A DNA stretch of 64,000 bases, taken from positions 310,001 through 374,000 of the forward strand of contig JACRNY010000001.1 in NCBI GenBank assembly GCA_016214695.1, given 5' to 3'. A program made the position numbers and the translations under genes. This DNA comes from Nitrosomonadales bacterium (GTDB lineage Bacteria; Pseudomonadota; Gammaproteobacteria; Burkholderiales; Gallionellaceae). Shown here piece by piece: positions 26,983 to 37,200 of the stretch. The notes beneath the pieces are model-generated. The model ran no database searches. It was given only the letters and a program-made list of their open reading frames with translations, and had not been told where the DNA came from. The first letter of the stretch is position 1. Every line of letters begins with the position of its first letter.

Positions 26983-27671
26983 GCGCCCGCCCTCTTCCTG
27001 TCCGCACGCACGGGCGAAGTTTCCGCGCTCCTGAGGGCGGCCTGCCTGTAGCGTTCGTAGCGGCGCACGAAATCGGCGATCGTGCCGGATTGCGTCTTCT
27101 CCATCACTTTCGCGCGATGCGCCTTGACTGTCTTCAGCGTGATGCCGAGCATTCCGGCGATCTCCAGATTGGAGCATCCCTTGCCGACCAATGCGGCCAC
27201 TTCGTGCTCGCGATTGGTCAATAGCGCGAAGGTCCCGATCGCACTCCGGTTCTCGGACTCCTCGCTCACCCTGCTCGCATGACGGGCGAACGCATCCTCG
27301 ATCTGGACCCGGATCGATTCCAGCGTGAACGGCTTCCTGACGAATTCACCCTGAAAGGAATCCATCAGCTGCCCCATGGCGGAATTCGCCGCGGGCGTGC
27401 CGATACATATCCTGGGTATCGGGCGGATATGCTCATCCGCATACCACTCAGCGTCCGGCGGCAACGACCTGACATCGATCACCAGACAGAATGCGCCGAA
27501 CGCGACCGGATCCCCCGCGGCTCGTGCGCCGAGCCACCCGGCAAGACTGCGGCAATCCGGGAAAGCCAGCGCGTCGAAACCCGCCCGCCTGGCGATGCGC
27601 GCAATCCCCTTGAAGGTCGCGACGTCCCCATCGATAACGACGACCGTCCTTGCCGGTTCGGCATTCACCAC
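26979..27671 (-). CDS. LuxR/FixJ-type response regulator with divergent receiver domain
   Basis: The 230-aa protein has an N-terminal receiver-like domain. Acidic residues are in VVVIDGDVATF, the likely phospho-acceptor Asp is in FCLVIDVRSLPP (about residue 66), and the lysine is in FVRKPFTLESI. The receiver sequence is otherwise weakly conserved. A LuxR-type helix-turn-helix lies at about residues 148-210 (LTNREHEVAALVGKGCSNLEIAGMLGI then TLKTVKAHRAKVMEK). It is translationally coupled (ATGA) to the CBS-GGDEF cyclase, so the cyclase is probably its functional partner or output. No histidine kinase gene is adjacent. Confidence 0.88.
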   Translation of the reverse strand: MVNAEPARTVVVIDGDVATFKGIARIARRAGFDALAFPDCRSLAGWLGARAAGDPVAFGAFCLVIDVRSLPPDAEWYADEHIRPIPRICIGTPAANSAMGQLMDSFQGEFVRKPFTLESIRVQIEDAFARHASRVSEESENRSAIGTFALLTNREHEVAALVGKGCSNLEIAGMLGITLKTVKAHRAKVMEKTQSGTIADFVRRYERYRQAALRSAETSPVRADRKRAGA

Positions 27672-27697
27672 TTCCCTCCTCCACCTTCAGACTGCGT

Positions 27698-28186
27698 TCA
27701 CTTGGGCTCTTGGGCCTTCATGTTTTTATTGTAGTTCACATACACATACACCGGGACGCCAAGATCGCCGAGATGCCTGGAGATCAGCGGCCGGACTTCC
27801 TGCCATTCCAGTCCGCCCACACCGCATGCCAGCCTGGGCAAAGCGACACTGGCGACACTTTCTTTCTGGACGAAGTTCCGCAGGGCATGCAGCGCATGGT
27901 TGACATCGCTGACCGAGGCGCGCCCGGGCTTGCTGCCATGATCGTAAGCAGGCGCTTGCGTGAACAAGTGGGCCAGCACGCGCTCCTGCCCCGATCTCCA
28001 GGCCATGAGGGTGCCGGGCTTGGGATGCATGGTCTGGCAATAATGGCGGAAAGCCTTGTACATCTCGGGCAGCGATTCCCGCAATTGCAGGGCCAGCCCC
28101 TGGTGGAAGTCGTCATTCGGAGAGACGCCATGCGCAATGACATGCGCGTCACTGAGCAGGATATCTCCGGTCATTTCATGGATCAT
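27698..28186 (-). CDS. Macrodomain protein (ADP-ribose-binding)
   Basis: The 162-aa protein is a single macrodomain: MTGDILLSDAHVIAHGVSPN at the N-terminus, ASVSDVNHALHALRNFV, and ALPRLACGVGGLEWQEVRPLI near residue 118, the glycine-rich phosphate loop. The N-terminal loop has HGVSPNDDFHQGLALQL instead of the usual NAAN...GGGV, placing it in the branch that acts on ADP-ribose-1''-phosphate or related molecules. The start is ATG 28186 with AGAGGTG a few bases before it. It sits alone between signalling genes; no ADP-ribosyltransferase partner is visible nearby, so a toxin-antitoxin role is unsupported. Confidence 0.88.
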   Translation of the reverse strand: MIHEMTGDILLSDAHVIAHGVSPNDDFHQGLALQLRESLPEMYKAFRHYCQTMHPKPGTLMAWRSGQERVLAHLFTQAPAYDHGSKPGRASVSDVNHALHALRNFVQKESVASVALPRLACGVGGLEWQEVRPLISRHLGDLGVPVYVYVNYNKNMKAQEPK

Positions 28187-28471
28187 CGTTCACCTCTAAT
28201 CGTGATAAGGATGTTGCTGCATTCAAGCCAGGATCGTGCCGCCGCCGATCCCTTTCGCGGACTGCTGCAAGACCTGAAAACAGGGTTTCGGCGCAAAGAC
28301 TGTGACTGTCTAACAGCTTGGGAATATTAGCCAAATATGCCGCATCGGGATATTGGACCAAAGCCCAATACACCCTGTGTGACTTCCTGAAAATCAGGGA
28401 GATACATGTGCCAGGAAGAATTTCCTGCCGGAGAAGAAGCGTCAGTTCGAGATACCGGACAGCATGGCCGG

Positions 28472-29440
28472 CTACACCTTGCCGTAAGCCCCCACTACCA
28501 CGCGGTCGCGTCCACCATCCTTGGCCTGATACAAGGCATGGTCGGCAGACCGCAACAACACATCGAGGGCAAGCCCCGTGCCGGGCAGGACCGAGGCGAC
28601 GCCGCAGCTGATGGTCACGCGACGCTGCGGCGTGACGTGCGGGATGCCCAGTTCGGCCACGTGCTGGCGGATGTTCTCCGCCACCCAGCGCGCACCGTCG
28701 GCGTCGGTCTCGCCCAGCACCAGCACGAACTCCTCGCCGCCATAGCGCGCCGCCAGGTCGGTGGCACGCGGCGCGGCACGCGCCACCTGAGCGGCCACGG
28801 CGCGCAGACAATCGTCGCCGGCCTGGTGCCCGAACTGGTCGTTGAACATCTTGAAGTTGTCCACATCCATCATCACCAGCGCGACCGGCTTCTTCATGCG
28901 CTCGCAACGCCGCCATTCGCGCACCGACAGTTCGTCGAACATGCGCCGGTTGGAGATCCCGGTCAGACCGTCGGTGGTGGAGAGGCGCTGCAGCTCCTTG
29001 TTGGCGGCGTTCAGCTGGTGCGTCACATCGACCAGGTCGCGCTGCATCTCGACCAGGCGGCGCATCGCGCGCACCTTGGCATGCAACACCACCTCGCTCA
29101 CCGGCTTCATCAGATAGTCGTCTCCGCCGACCTCGATGCCGCGCGCCAGGTCCGCATCCTTGGACATGCTGGTCAGGAAGATGATGGCGGTCCAGTCGTC
29201 CTTCTGCTCGCTCGCGCGGATCTGTTTGGCGATGTCGAAACCGTCGATGTCGGGCAACTGCGCATCCAGCAGGATGATGTCCGGCCTTTCCTTGCGGTAG
29301 ATGGCGATGGCATCGTTGCCCGTCTCCGCCTTCAGCGGCGAGCTGATCCCCATGCGTTCAAGGAAGTTGCACAAGACTTTCAGCGTGACCTTGCTGTCTT
29401 CCACCACCAGCACTTTGAGTGCGTCAGTTCTGTTTTTCAT
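28472..29440 (-). CDS. Response regulator diguanylate cyclase (REC-GGDEF)
   Basis: The 322-aa protein begins with a complete receiver domain: acidic pocket VLVVEDSKVT, phospho-acceptor Asp59 in IILLDAQLPDIDG, Thr/Ser in IIFLTSMSKD and Lys in DDYLMKPVSE. A helical linker (about 125-155) connects to a GGDEF domain with DGLTGISNRRMFDEL, DNFKMFNDQFGHQAGDDCL and the active site RYGGEEF near residue 233. The RxxD I-site (RATD) is intact. This is a PleD/WspR-like architecture; phosphorylation should promote dimerisation and c-di-GMP synthesis. The cognate kinase is not adjacent; the nearest one, at 60545, is far away. Confidence 0.94.
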   Translation of the reverse strand: MKNRTDALKVLVVEDSKVTLKVLCNFLERMGISSPLKAETGNDAIAIYRKERPDIILLDAQLPDIDGFDIAKQIRASEQKDDWTAIIFLTSMSKDADLARGIEVGGDDYLMKPVSEVVLHAKVRAMRRLVEMQRDLVDVTHQLNAANKELQRLSTTDGLTGISNRRMFDELSVREWRRCERMKKPVALVMMDVDNFKMFNDQFGHQAGDDCLRAVAAQVARAAPRATDLAARYGGEEFVLVLGETDADGARWVAENIRQHVAELGIPHVTPQRRVTISCGVASVLPGTGLALDVLLRSADHALYQAKDGGRDRVVVGAYGKV

Positions 29441-29572
29441 GTCCGGACGTATTGGGGTTTTGCGGCATTATAAGTCGTAACACCATGGCCGGTTCCCCTG
29501 CTTGAAGGGAAAGGGGCGCACATATGAGGATACGCCGTTCGCCAGGCCTGTCATCGCCCGGGCGGAAGCGGC

Positions 29573-32500
29573 TCATTTCGGCTTGTCCTGCGGCGGCCAT
29601 TGCGCGACCAGCGCCTCGAACGCCGCCAGAGGCAGCGGCTTGCTGAACAGGTAACCCTGGAACGACACGCATCCGCGCAGGATGAGCGGCGCCAGCTGTT
29701 CCTGGGTCTCCACCCCTTCCGCAATGACGTCGAAACCGAAGTTGTGCGCCATGCCGGCGATGGTCTGCACCATCATCGCGTCGCCCGGGTCGGTGAGGAT
29801 GTCGCGCACGAACGACTGGTCGATCTTCAGCTGGTCGATGGGCAGGCGCTTGATGTATTGCAGCGACGAATAGCCGGTGCCGAAATCGTCCATGGAGAAG
29901 CGCACCCCGATGGCCTTCAGCGCATCCATCTTGCGCGTCGCTTCCTGCACATCCTCCAGCACCAGATTCTCGGTCAGCTCGAGTTCCAGCAATCGTGGAT
30001 CGGCGCCGCTCACATCCAGCACATCCATCACCCGGCGCACGAAATCGGGCTGATGGAACTGCACGGGACTGATGTTCACCGCCAGATGTTTGCTGGCCAG
30101 CACTGGATGCTTTTCCCAGGCCTTCAACTGCCGGCATGCCGTTTCCAGCACCCAATGCCCGATCGGCAGGATCAGCTTGGTCTTTTCGGCCATGGGGATG
30201 AACTCGGCCGGGGACACGATGCCGAGGACGGCGCTGCGCCAGCGCAGCAGCACCTCGGCTCCCAGCAGTTCCTTCGCCTCGTTGGTCTGCAGCTGGTAGA
30301 AGAGCTCCAACTCTCCATTCGGCAAAGCCTGGCGCAACGCGTTCTCCAGCAGGGTGCGCGATTCCAGCAGGGCCTGCATCGAAGCCTCGAAGAAACACAC
30401 CATGTTGCGGCCGCGTTCCTTGGCCTTGTACATCGCCAGGTCGGCCTGTTTCAGCAACTCCTCGGTGGTGACGAGGTCGCCCCTGAACAGCACCACGCCG
30501 ATACTCGGCGAGGTCTGGTACTGCTCTTCCCCAAGCTGATAGGGCTGCGACAGGGCATCGCGCATCTTCTCGGCGATGCGTCCCGCCTGTCCCACCGCAT
30601 CGTTCTGGTCCAGGCTCAGCCCCTCCAGCAGCACGATGAACTCGTCGCCGCCGAAGCGGGCCACGGTATCCGTCTCGCGCACACAGGTGTTCAGGCGCCG
30701 TGCCACTTCCACCAGCAGTTTGTCGCCGTATTCATGCCCCTTGGTGTCGTTCAGCACCTTGAAGTGATCGAGATCGAGGAACATCAGGGCGCCGAAATTC
30801 TCGCTGCGCGCACTCTGGCCGAGAGCGAGGTGCAGACGGTCCAGCAGCAGGCGCCGGTTCGGCAGCCCGGTCAGCGGATCGAAGAAAGCCAGGTTCTTGA
30901 TCTCTTCCTCCGCCTTCTTGCGCTCGGTGATATCGACGAAGACCGCAACATAGTGGGTCACTTCGCCGCGGTACTTCACCGAGGTGATGGTCAGCCATTT
31001 CGGGTAGATGCCGCCATCCTTGCGCCGGTCCCACATCTCCCCCGACCAGCGCCCCTGCTCGTTGATGACATCCCACATCTGCTGGTAGAACGCACGGTCG
31101 TGCCGGCCCGAGCTGAGGAAGCGCGGATTCTTGCCCAGCACCTCTTCCTGCGAGTATCCGGTGATCTCCTCGAAGGCGCGGTTGACCTTGATGATGTTGG
31201 CATCGCGGTCGGTCACGATGATCGCCTCCTGCGTCTCGAACGCCACCGCCGCGATGCGCGCCTGTTCCGACAGACGCTCGCGTTCGGTCACATCCTGCAC
31301 CGTGCCGATGGAACGCAGGGGATTGCCGGCCGCATCGAAGGTCGAGCTGCAGCGTTCCTCCACCCACTTGATGCGGCCGTCCGGCATCTGCAGGCGGTGG
31401 ACGATCTGGTAGGGCTGCCGGTCTACCAGCGAGTCGGTATACGCCAGGTTGACCTTCTCGCGGTCATCGGGGTGGATCGCATTCAGGAAGGCCTCATAGG
31501 AGGCGGCGAACCTGGCCTTGTCGATCTCGAAGATCTTGAAGATCTCGTCCGACCAGACCAGTTCGCCGCTGGACAGACTGAGTTCCCAGCTGCCGAAATG
31601 GCCGACCTTTTGCGCTTCGGCGAGCCTTGCCTGTTCCAGATCGAGCGCCAATCTGGCCTGCTGCTGCTCGGTGATATCCTGCATCATCCCGTCCCAGATG
31701 CAATCGCCGTTCTCCAGCATTTCCGGTTTTGATTCGATGCGCAGCCAGCGCACCACCCCGTCGCGCACTATCCGCCCTTCCCACAGGAAGGGCTGACGCG
31801 TACGCACCGCCTCCTGGTTCAGCGCGACGAACCCGTCCAGATCATCCGGATGGATGGGGTCGAAAGCTGCCTGCGCATCGGTATAGATGGATGCAGCCGT
31901 CACGCCAAGGATGCTGCAGAAACGCGGACTGACGTACTTGAAACGGAATTCCCCCGTTGCAGTGGTATGCAACAGGTAGACGCCGATAGGGATGTTCGCG
32001 GCCAGACGATCGTACTGCCCCTTGCTCGCACTCAGCGCTTTCTGGATATACGAACGTTCGCTGATGTCGCGTATGAACACAAAGAACAGGTCGCGGTCCT
32101 TCCAGTAGGTCACGGCGACCTCCACATCGAGCAGGCTGCCGTCCTTGCAGCGATGGACGGTCTCGAAGCGGTCATTCCCCTGCTCGATGATGCGTGCGAT
32201 ATGGCCGCGCACCTGCTCCAGTGTCACCTCCTTCGCCTCCAGATCGCTGATATGCATGCTCAGCAATTCTTCGCGGCTGTAGCCGGTCATGCGGCAATAG
32301 GCCTCGTTCACCTCGAGCAGTCTTGCCCCGCTGTCCACCATCCAGTAGCCGTCGATGGCCGTGTCGAGTACGCGCTTCTGGTCGAGCGCCGCCTGCTCGC
32401 GCAGGGCGATGTTCCCGCTCACGCTCTCTGCCATGCCGTCAAAGGCCTTGCCCAGCTCGGAGAGCTCGTCGTTACCGCCCATGCGTGTCTTGACCGCATA

Positions 32501-33163
32501 GTCGCCGATCGCCAGGCGCCTGGCGGCGGCGAGCAGCACATTCACGCGCCGGCTGACCAGTCTATGCAGGATAAACGCGATCAGCAGCGCCGCCGCCAGG
32601 ATGATCCCACCGAAGATCAGCGACTGTTCCAGCGCAGCCTGACGGGCCTCCTTCAATTTTCCACGGATATCGCTTTCGACATACATCAGGCCCATCTGCT
32701 TCTTCAGTCCCCCCTGCTGATAGGACACGACCAAAGGATAATAACCTTGCAGCAATGACGGATCCTGCTGGCTAAAGGCCAGTTTGCTCACGCCGCTCCG
32801 CACCGCCAGGGACGCCTCCGCATTGGAATAGGCGGAATGGGCAGCAGCGGGTTCGCCCCTCCAGCTGAAACGATTTGCCAGCATCACCTTGCCCTCGCCA
32901 TCGGTCAGCATCAGGGTGTGCACACCCGGATGCATGGCCGCCAGCGAGATATCGAGCAACGCATCGGCCTCATTACCCATCGTAAGCCGGTTGTAGAGCA
33001 GGTTCTGCAGGCGCGACATCTCCATGCCGATCTCGCTCAGTGTCTCCTGCTTGATACGCCGCTTGCTGTCGCTGTCCGACTCCAGGAAAACGAGAAAGGC
33101 ACTGAAGACCGAGACGATCACCAGCAACAGGGGAATAAGGATGGAAAGGCGATTCTTCATCAT
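29573..33163 (-). CDS. Membrane PAS-GGDEF-EAL c-di-GMP enzyme
   Basis: The 1196-aa protein starts at ATG 33163, 8 bp after the binding-lipoprotein stop, with AGGTAA as likely ribosome site. A membrane segment at about 5-25, a periplasmic region to about 180, a second membrane segment and a HAMP domain (to about 256) precede four PAS domains, for example AIDGYWMVDSGARLLEVNEAY. The GGDEF domain (RFGGDEF near 836, with RETD I-site) and an EAL-type domain (about 940-1190) follow. The EAL motif reads EVL (GAEVLLRW), a conservative variant; ELTENLVLED and DDFGTGYSSLQYIKRL are intact, so phosphodiesterase activity remains likely. It is coupled to an ABC-type binding protein that may present its ligand. 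Confidence 0.93.
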   Translation of the reverse strand: MMKNRLSILIPLLLVIVSVFSAFLVFLESDSDSKRRIKQETLSEIGMEMSRLQNLLYNRLTMGNEADALLDISLAAMHPGVHTLMLTDGEGKVMLANRFSWRGEPAAAHSAYSNAEASLAVRSGVSKLAFSQQDPSLLQGYYPLVVSYQQGGLKKQMGLMYVESDIRGKLKEARQAALEQSLIFGGIILAAALLIAFILHRLVSRRVNVLLAAARRLAIGDYAVKTRMGGNDELSELGKAFDGMAESVSGNIALREQAALDQKRVLDTAIDGYWMVDSGARLLEVNEAYCRMTGYSREELLSMHISDLEAKEVTLEQVRGHIARIIEQGNDRFETVHRCKDGSLLDVEVAVTYWKDRDLFFVFIRDISERSYIQKALSASKGQYDRLAANIPIGVYLLHTTATGEFRFKYVSPRFCSILGVTAASIYTDAQAAFDPIHPDDLDGFVALNQEAVRTRQPFLWEGRIVRDGVVRWLRIESKPEMLENGDCIWDGMMQDITEQQQARLALDLEQARLAEAQKVGHFGSWELSLSSGELVWSDEIFKIFEIDKARFAASYEAFLNAIHPDDREKVNLAYTDSLVDRQPYQIVHRLQMPDGRIKWVEERCSSTFDAAGNPLRSIGTVQDVTERERLSEQARIAAVAFETQEAIIVTDRDANIIKVNRAFEEITGYSQEEVLGKNPRFLSSGRHDRAFYQQMWDVINEQGRWSGEMWDRRKDGGIYPKWLTITSVKYRGEVTHYVAVFVDITERKKAEEEIKNLAFFDPLTGLPNRRLLLDRLHLALGQSARSENFGALMFLDLDHFKVLNDTKGHEYGDKLLVEVARRLNTCVRETDTVARFGGDEFIVLLEGLSLDQNDAVGQAGRIAEKMRDALSQPYQLGEEQYQTSPSIGVVLFRGDLVTTEELLKQADLAMYKAKERGRNMVCFFEASMQALLESRTLLENALRQALPNGELELFYQLQTNEAKELLGAEVLLRWRSAVLGIVSPAEFIPMAEKTKLILPIGHWVLETACRQLKAWEKHPVLASKHLAVNISPVQFHQPDFVRRVMDVLDVSGADPRLLELELTENLVLEDVQEATRKMDALKAIGVRFSMDDFGTGYSSLQYIKRLPIDQLKIDQSFVRDILTDPGDAMMVQTIAGMAHNFGFDVIAEGVETQEQLAPLILRGCVSFQGYLFSKPLPLAAFEALVAQWPPQDKPK

Positions 33164-33171
33164 TGCGCGAC

Positions 33172-34167
33172 TTACCTGACGATACACGCCTCCAGTTTGG
33201 CATCCAGCGCAGCTCTCATGTCGACGCGCGCGTTGAGCTGCCCTTCGCGCAGCATCACCTCGTTGAGCCGCTTGGCGGCACTCAGGATGGCGGGCTCGTC
33301 GCCCCCGATCAGCCGCAGGTTCTCTTGCAGCCCGGGAACCTTGATGCCGGCGGCCATGTGCCGGTACTCCGCGGCTGACACCCCGAGGCGCTTGCCCATC
33401 TTCCCGGCAGCCTCCTGCGGCGAGCGCTCGATATATTCAATCGTGCGGAACCATTGGCGCGCGACATCGCAGACCTCGGCGTACTGCTGTCGGTAGACAT
33501 CCTCCTGCACCAGCAACAGGTCGAATATCTCGTTCGGGATATGGCTGCTGTTGAATATCTCGCGCGCGCCCAGGGCAGCCAGCTTCGACTTGAAAGGCTC
33601 GAAAGTGATGAAGACATCGGCTTTGCCCTGCCGGTACATCTCTTCGTGCCGGCTCTCCGCACTCGGGATGACGGTGACATCGGCGCGGGTCAGATTGGCG
33701 GCATCCAGCAAGCGGCTCAACATATATACGCCGAGCGGGATGTTGGTGATGGCGATGCGTTTACCCTTCAGATCGGCCAGCGACTTCACCTTCGGCGTCG
33801 CCATCACCGCATCCGCTCCGTGCGACATATCCATCACCGCCAGCACGCGCAGCCTGACGCCGCCCTGCAGCAACTCCAGCGTCTCGTCCAGGGTCAGGCT
33901 TGCGATATCGACGGAGCGGTTGCGAAAGGATTCCAGGGTGATATCGGAAGAGGGCAGCTCGTGGATGACCGCCTTGTCGGCCGTCAGATAGCCGATCTCG
34001 TTCGCCAGATAGAGCGGTTCATAGCCGGGCCAGGGGCTGCTGGCGATGCGCAGCGGTTGCGCGGGTTCCTTGCTGCACGCAGTCAACAGCAGGCCGGACA
34101 GACCGACGAGCAACAAGAGTACGCACGAACGCACCCAGTTCTTGCCGACCGTCGCAGACACACCCAT
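33172..34167 (-). CDS. ABC-type substrate-binding lipoprotein (NitT/TauT/SsuA-like)
   Basis: ATG 34167 is chosen because GAGGAGG lies 5 nt upstream; the longer frame has no ribosome site. A lipoprotein signal peptide with lipobox LLTAC follows (Cys near residue 31). The mature protein has the NMT1/SsuA-like pattern SSPWPGYEPLYLANEIGYL, SVDIASLTLDETLELL, KSLADLKGKRIAITNIPLGVYML and QGKADVFITFEPFKSKL. No ABC permease or ATPase gene is adjacent. Instead it is followed after 8 bp by the PAS-GGDEF-EAL membrane protein, so it probably senses a small ligand (sulfonate, nitrate or pyrimidine precursor class) for that enzyme. The ligand is unknown. Confidence 0.9.
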   Translation of the reverse strand: MGVSATVGKNWVRSCVLLLLVGLSGLLLTACSKEPAQPLRIASSPWPGYEPLYLANEIGYLTADKAVIHELPSSDITLESFRNRSVDIASLTLDETLELLQGGVRLRVLAVMDMSHGADAVMATPKVKSLADLKGKRIAITNIPLGVYMLSRLLDAANLTRADVTVIPSAESRHEEMYRQGKADVFITFEPFKSKLAALGAREIFNSSHIPNEIFDLLLVQEDVYRQQYAEVCDVARQWFRTIEYIERSPQEAAGKMGKRLGVSAAEYRHMAAGIKVPGLQENLRLIGGDEPAILSAAKRLNEVMLREGQLNARVDMRAALDAKLEACIVR

Positions 34168-34295
34168 ACCCGCCTCCTCGCCCAACCTGTTATTTCCTAC
34201 TTTTCCGGAGGATTCTAGCATCCGCCATCGCCCGCGCTCGTCCTTCTCTGCCCAATATCCCTGCTCCCGACGCGAGTTAAGCAATGCCTGCGGCG

Positions 34296-37200
34296 CTAGG
34301 ACAACTTGTCCATCATCGCCCGCAGCTCCTCCTCCGGCAACGGCTTGCTGAAGAAGAAGCCCTGGTATGCCTGGCAGTCGTGATGCTTGAGAAAGGCGAG
34401 TTGCGCTTCGGTCTCCACCCCCTCGGCGATCACATCCTGCTTGAAGTTCTTCGCCATGTCGATGATGCTCTGCACCATGCCGGCATCGCCGGGATCGACG
34501 GTGATGTCGCGGATGAAACTCCGGTCGATCTTGAGCTGGTCCAGCGGCAGGCGCTTGAGATAGGACAGCGAGGAATAGCCGGTGCCGAAATCGTCCAGCG
34601 ACAGTTGCACGCCCAGTCCCTTCAAGGCCAGCATCTTGGTCACCACGTCGCTCAGGTCGTTCAGCACCACGCCCTCGGTCAGCTCCAGCTTCAGGCGCGA
34701 TGGCTCGACATGGTGCCGGTGCAGCGCCGCCGCGACCTGTTCGACGAAATCATGCAGGTGGAACTGGTGCGCGCTGACGTTGATCGCCAGGGTCAGCTTG
34801 GCCATGCGTTCGTCCTTGCCCCACTCGGCCAGCTGTGCGCAGGCCGTCTCCAGCACCCAGTTGCCGATCTCCAGGATGAGCGAGCTGTCCTCGGCGATGG
34901 GTATGAAGCGGGCGGGGGAGACCAAGCCGCGCTGCGGATGGATCCAGCGTATCAGCGCCTCGACCCCGACCGGGTGATGGTCGTTGTCCACCTGCACCTG
35001 ATAGTACAGATGCAGTTCCCTGTTCTCGATGGCGCGGCGCAGATCGTTCTCCAGCGTGGCGCGCGTCTCCAGATCCTGCTGCAGATTCGGGTCGTAGAAG
35101 CGCACCGCGTTGCGCCCCGCGTTCTTGGCCTGGTACATCGCGGCATCCGCATGCTTGAGCAGCGCGTCCATGCTCTCGTCGGCGCCGTGGTACAGGCTGA
35201 TGCCGATGCTGGGTGAACTGTAGTGCTCGTGTTCCTTGAGCTGGTAGGGACGGTCCAGCGCTTCGCGGATCTTTTCCGCCACCATGCCGGCCTTGTGCGA
35301 GGCATCCTCGCGCTCGTCGCTGACGCCCTCCAGCAGCACCACGAACTCGTCGCCGCCCATGCGCGCCACGGTATCCATCTCGCGCACGCAGGCCTGGATG
35401 CGCGCCGCCACTTCGACCAGCAGCATGTCGCCGTAGTCGTGGCCCAGCGTGTCGTTCAGCATCTTGAAGCGGTCGAGGTCGATGAACAGGATGGCGCCGT
35501 AATCCTCGTAGCGCGCCGAGGCCAACAGTGCCGAATGGAAGCGCTCCTGGAACAGGCGGCGGTTGGGCAGCTGCGTCAGCGCATCGTAGAACGCCAGATT
35601 GCGGATCTCCTCTTCCGCCTGCTTGCGCGCGGTGATGTCGCTGAAGATTGCCACGTACTGGGTGGTCTCGCCGTACTCGTCCTTCACCGCGGTGATGGTC
35701 AGCCATTTCGGATAGACCTCGCCGTTCTTGCGCCGGTCCCATATCTCGCCGGCCCAGGATCCGCTCTCCAGCAGCTGCTGCCACATCGCGGCATAGAACT
35801 CCTTGTCATGCCGCCCCGAACTCATGAGCCTGGGATTGCGGCCGATCACCTCGGCGGCGCTGTAGCCGGTGATCGCGGTGAAAGCGCGATTGACACGCAC
35901 GATGTTGGACTGGGCATCGGTGATGACGATGGCGTCCTGCGTCTCGAAGGCCGCGGCGGCCACGCGCATCGCCTCTTCCGCGAGCCTCTGTTCGGTGATG
36001 TCCTGCACCATGCCGACCGAACGCAGGGGCCGGGACGCCCCGTCGAACTCGGTATTGCAGTGCTCGCGCAGCCACTTGATGCGTCCGTCCGCGAACTGCA
36101 GCCGATGCACCATGTCGTATTGCTCGCGGTTGCGCAACGAGCCCAGATAGGCCTGGTTCACCATGTCGCGATCGTCCGGATGCACCATGTTCAGGAACAT
36201 CTCGTAGGACAACGCCCCCAGCGCCGGGGCGACCTCGAAGATACGGTAAGTCTCGTCCGACCAGTACAGCACTCCATTGAGCAGGTCCAGCTCCCAGCTG
36301 CCGAACTTGCCCAGATGCTGCGCCTCGTTGAGCAGGGTCTGGCTGTGCTTCAATTCGATCTCGGCCTGCTTGCGGTGGGTGATGTTGTGGCAGAACACGA
36401 AGAACTTCTCGCTCCCCTGCATGAAGGTGGCCGCCACCTCGATATCGACGATGCGGCCGTCCTTGCGACGGTGCCTGGTCTCGAAACGGTCGTAGCCCTG
36501 CGCGATGATCTTTTCGATATGCGCGGCGACATCTTCGGGCCGTTCGCTCGCTTCCAGCTGGCTGATGTGCATACCCACCAGTTCCTGCATGCTGTAGCCG
36601 GATATCCTGGCGTAGGCCTCGTTGACCTCCTCCAGCACGCCACTCGCACCGGTCACCCAGTAACCGTCCATCGCCGTCTCGATCACCCGCTGATAGCGCA
36701 GCAGCAAGGACTGAGCCTTCTTGCGCTCGGTGACGTCACGGCTGGAGGCGAACAGATAGCCGACCCCGCCGATCTCGGCGCCGGTGGCGCAGATCTCGAC
36801 GTCGATCTGGCTGCCGTCCTTGCGCCGGTGCACGGTCTCGAAGGTGTCGCTCTTGCCGATGAACGCGCGGATCCGGGCGCGCAGTTCCTCCGCCGAGAAC
36901 TGGCCGTCCCAGTCGCTCACATTGAGCTGCATGGCCTCTTCCCTGGTGTACCCCAGCATGCGGCAGAAACCCTCGTTGACATCGAGCACGTTGCCGTCGA
37001 TGTCCAGCACATGGATACCTTCCATCGAGTTCTGCATCAGCGATTCGTTGCGGCGCAGCAAGGCCTCGGCTGTGCGCACACTCTCGCGCTGCGCGGCGAT
37101 GTCGAGCCCGAGGCCGATCAGCACCGGCGCACCGAGCCGCATCACGCGCCGTCCGGTGAAATGGAACGGCGTACCGCTGCCGTCCTTCGCCAGCAGCACC

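Noticed and set aside
28410-28430. CAGGAA...TTCCTG hairpin after the REC-GGDEF gene as terminator
   Set aside because: Short stem and no T-run on either strand.
29600-31732. 710-codon plus-strand frame opposite the first GGDEF-EAL gene
   Set aside because: Antisense shadow; the minus strand has intact PAS, GGDEF and EAL signatures.
33172-34284. Longer start (34284) for the binding lipoprotein
   Set aside because: It would place 39 polar residues before the lipoprotein signal; ATG 34167 has an excellent ribosome site.
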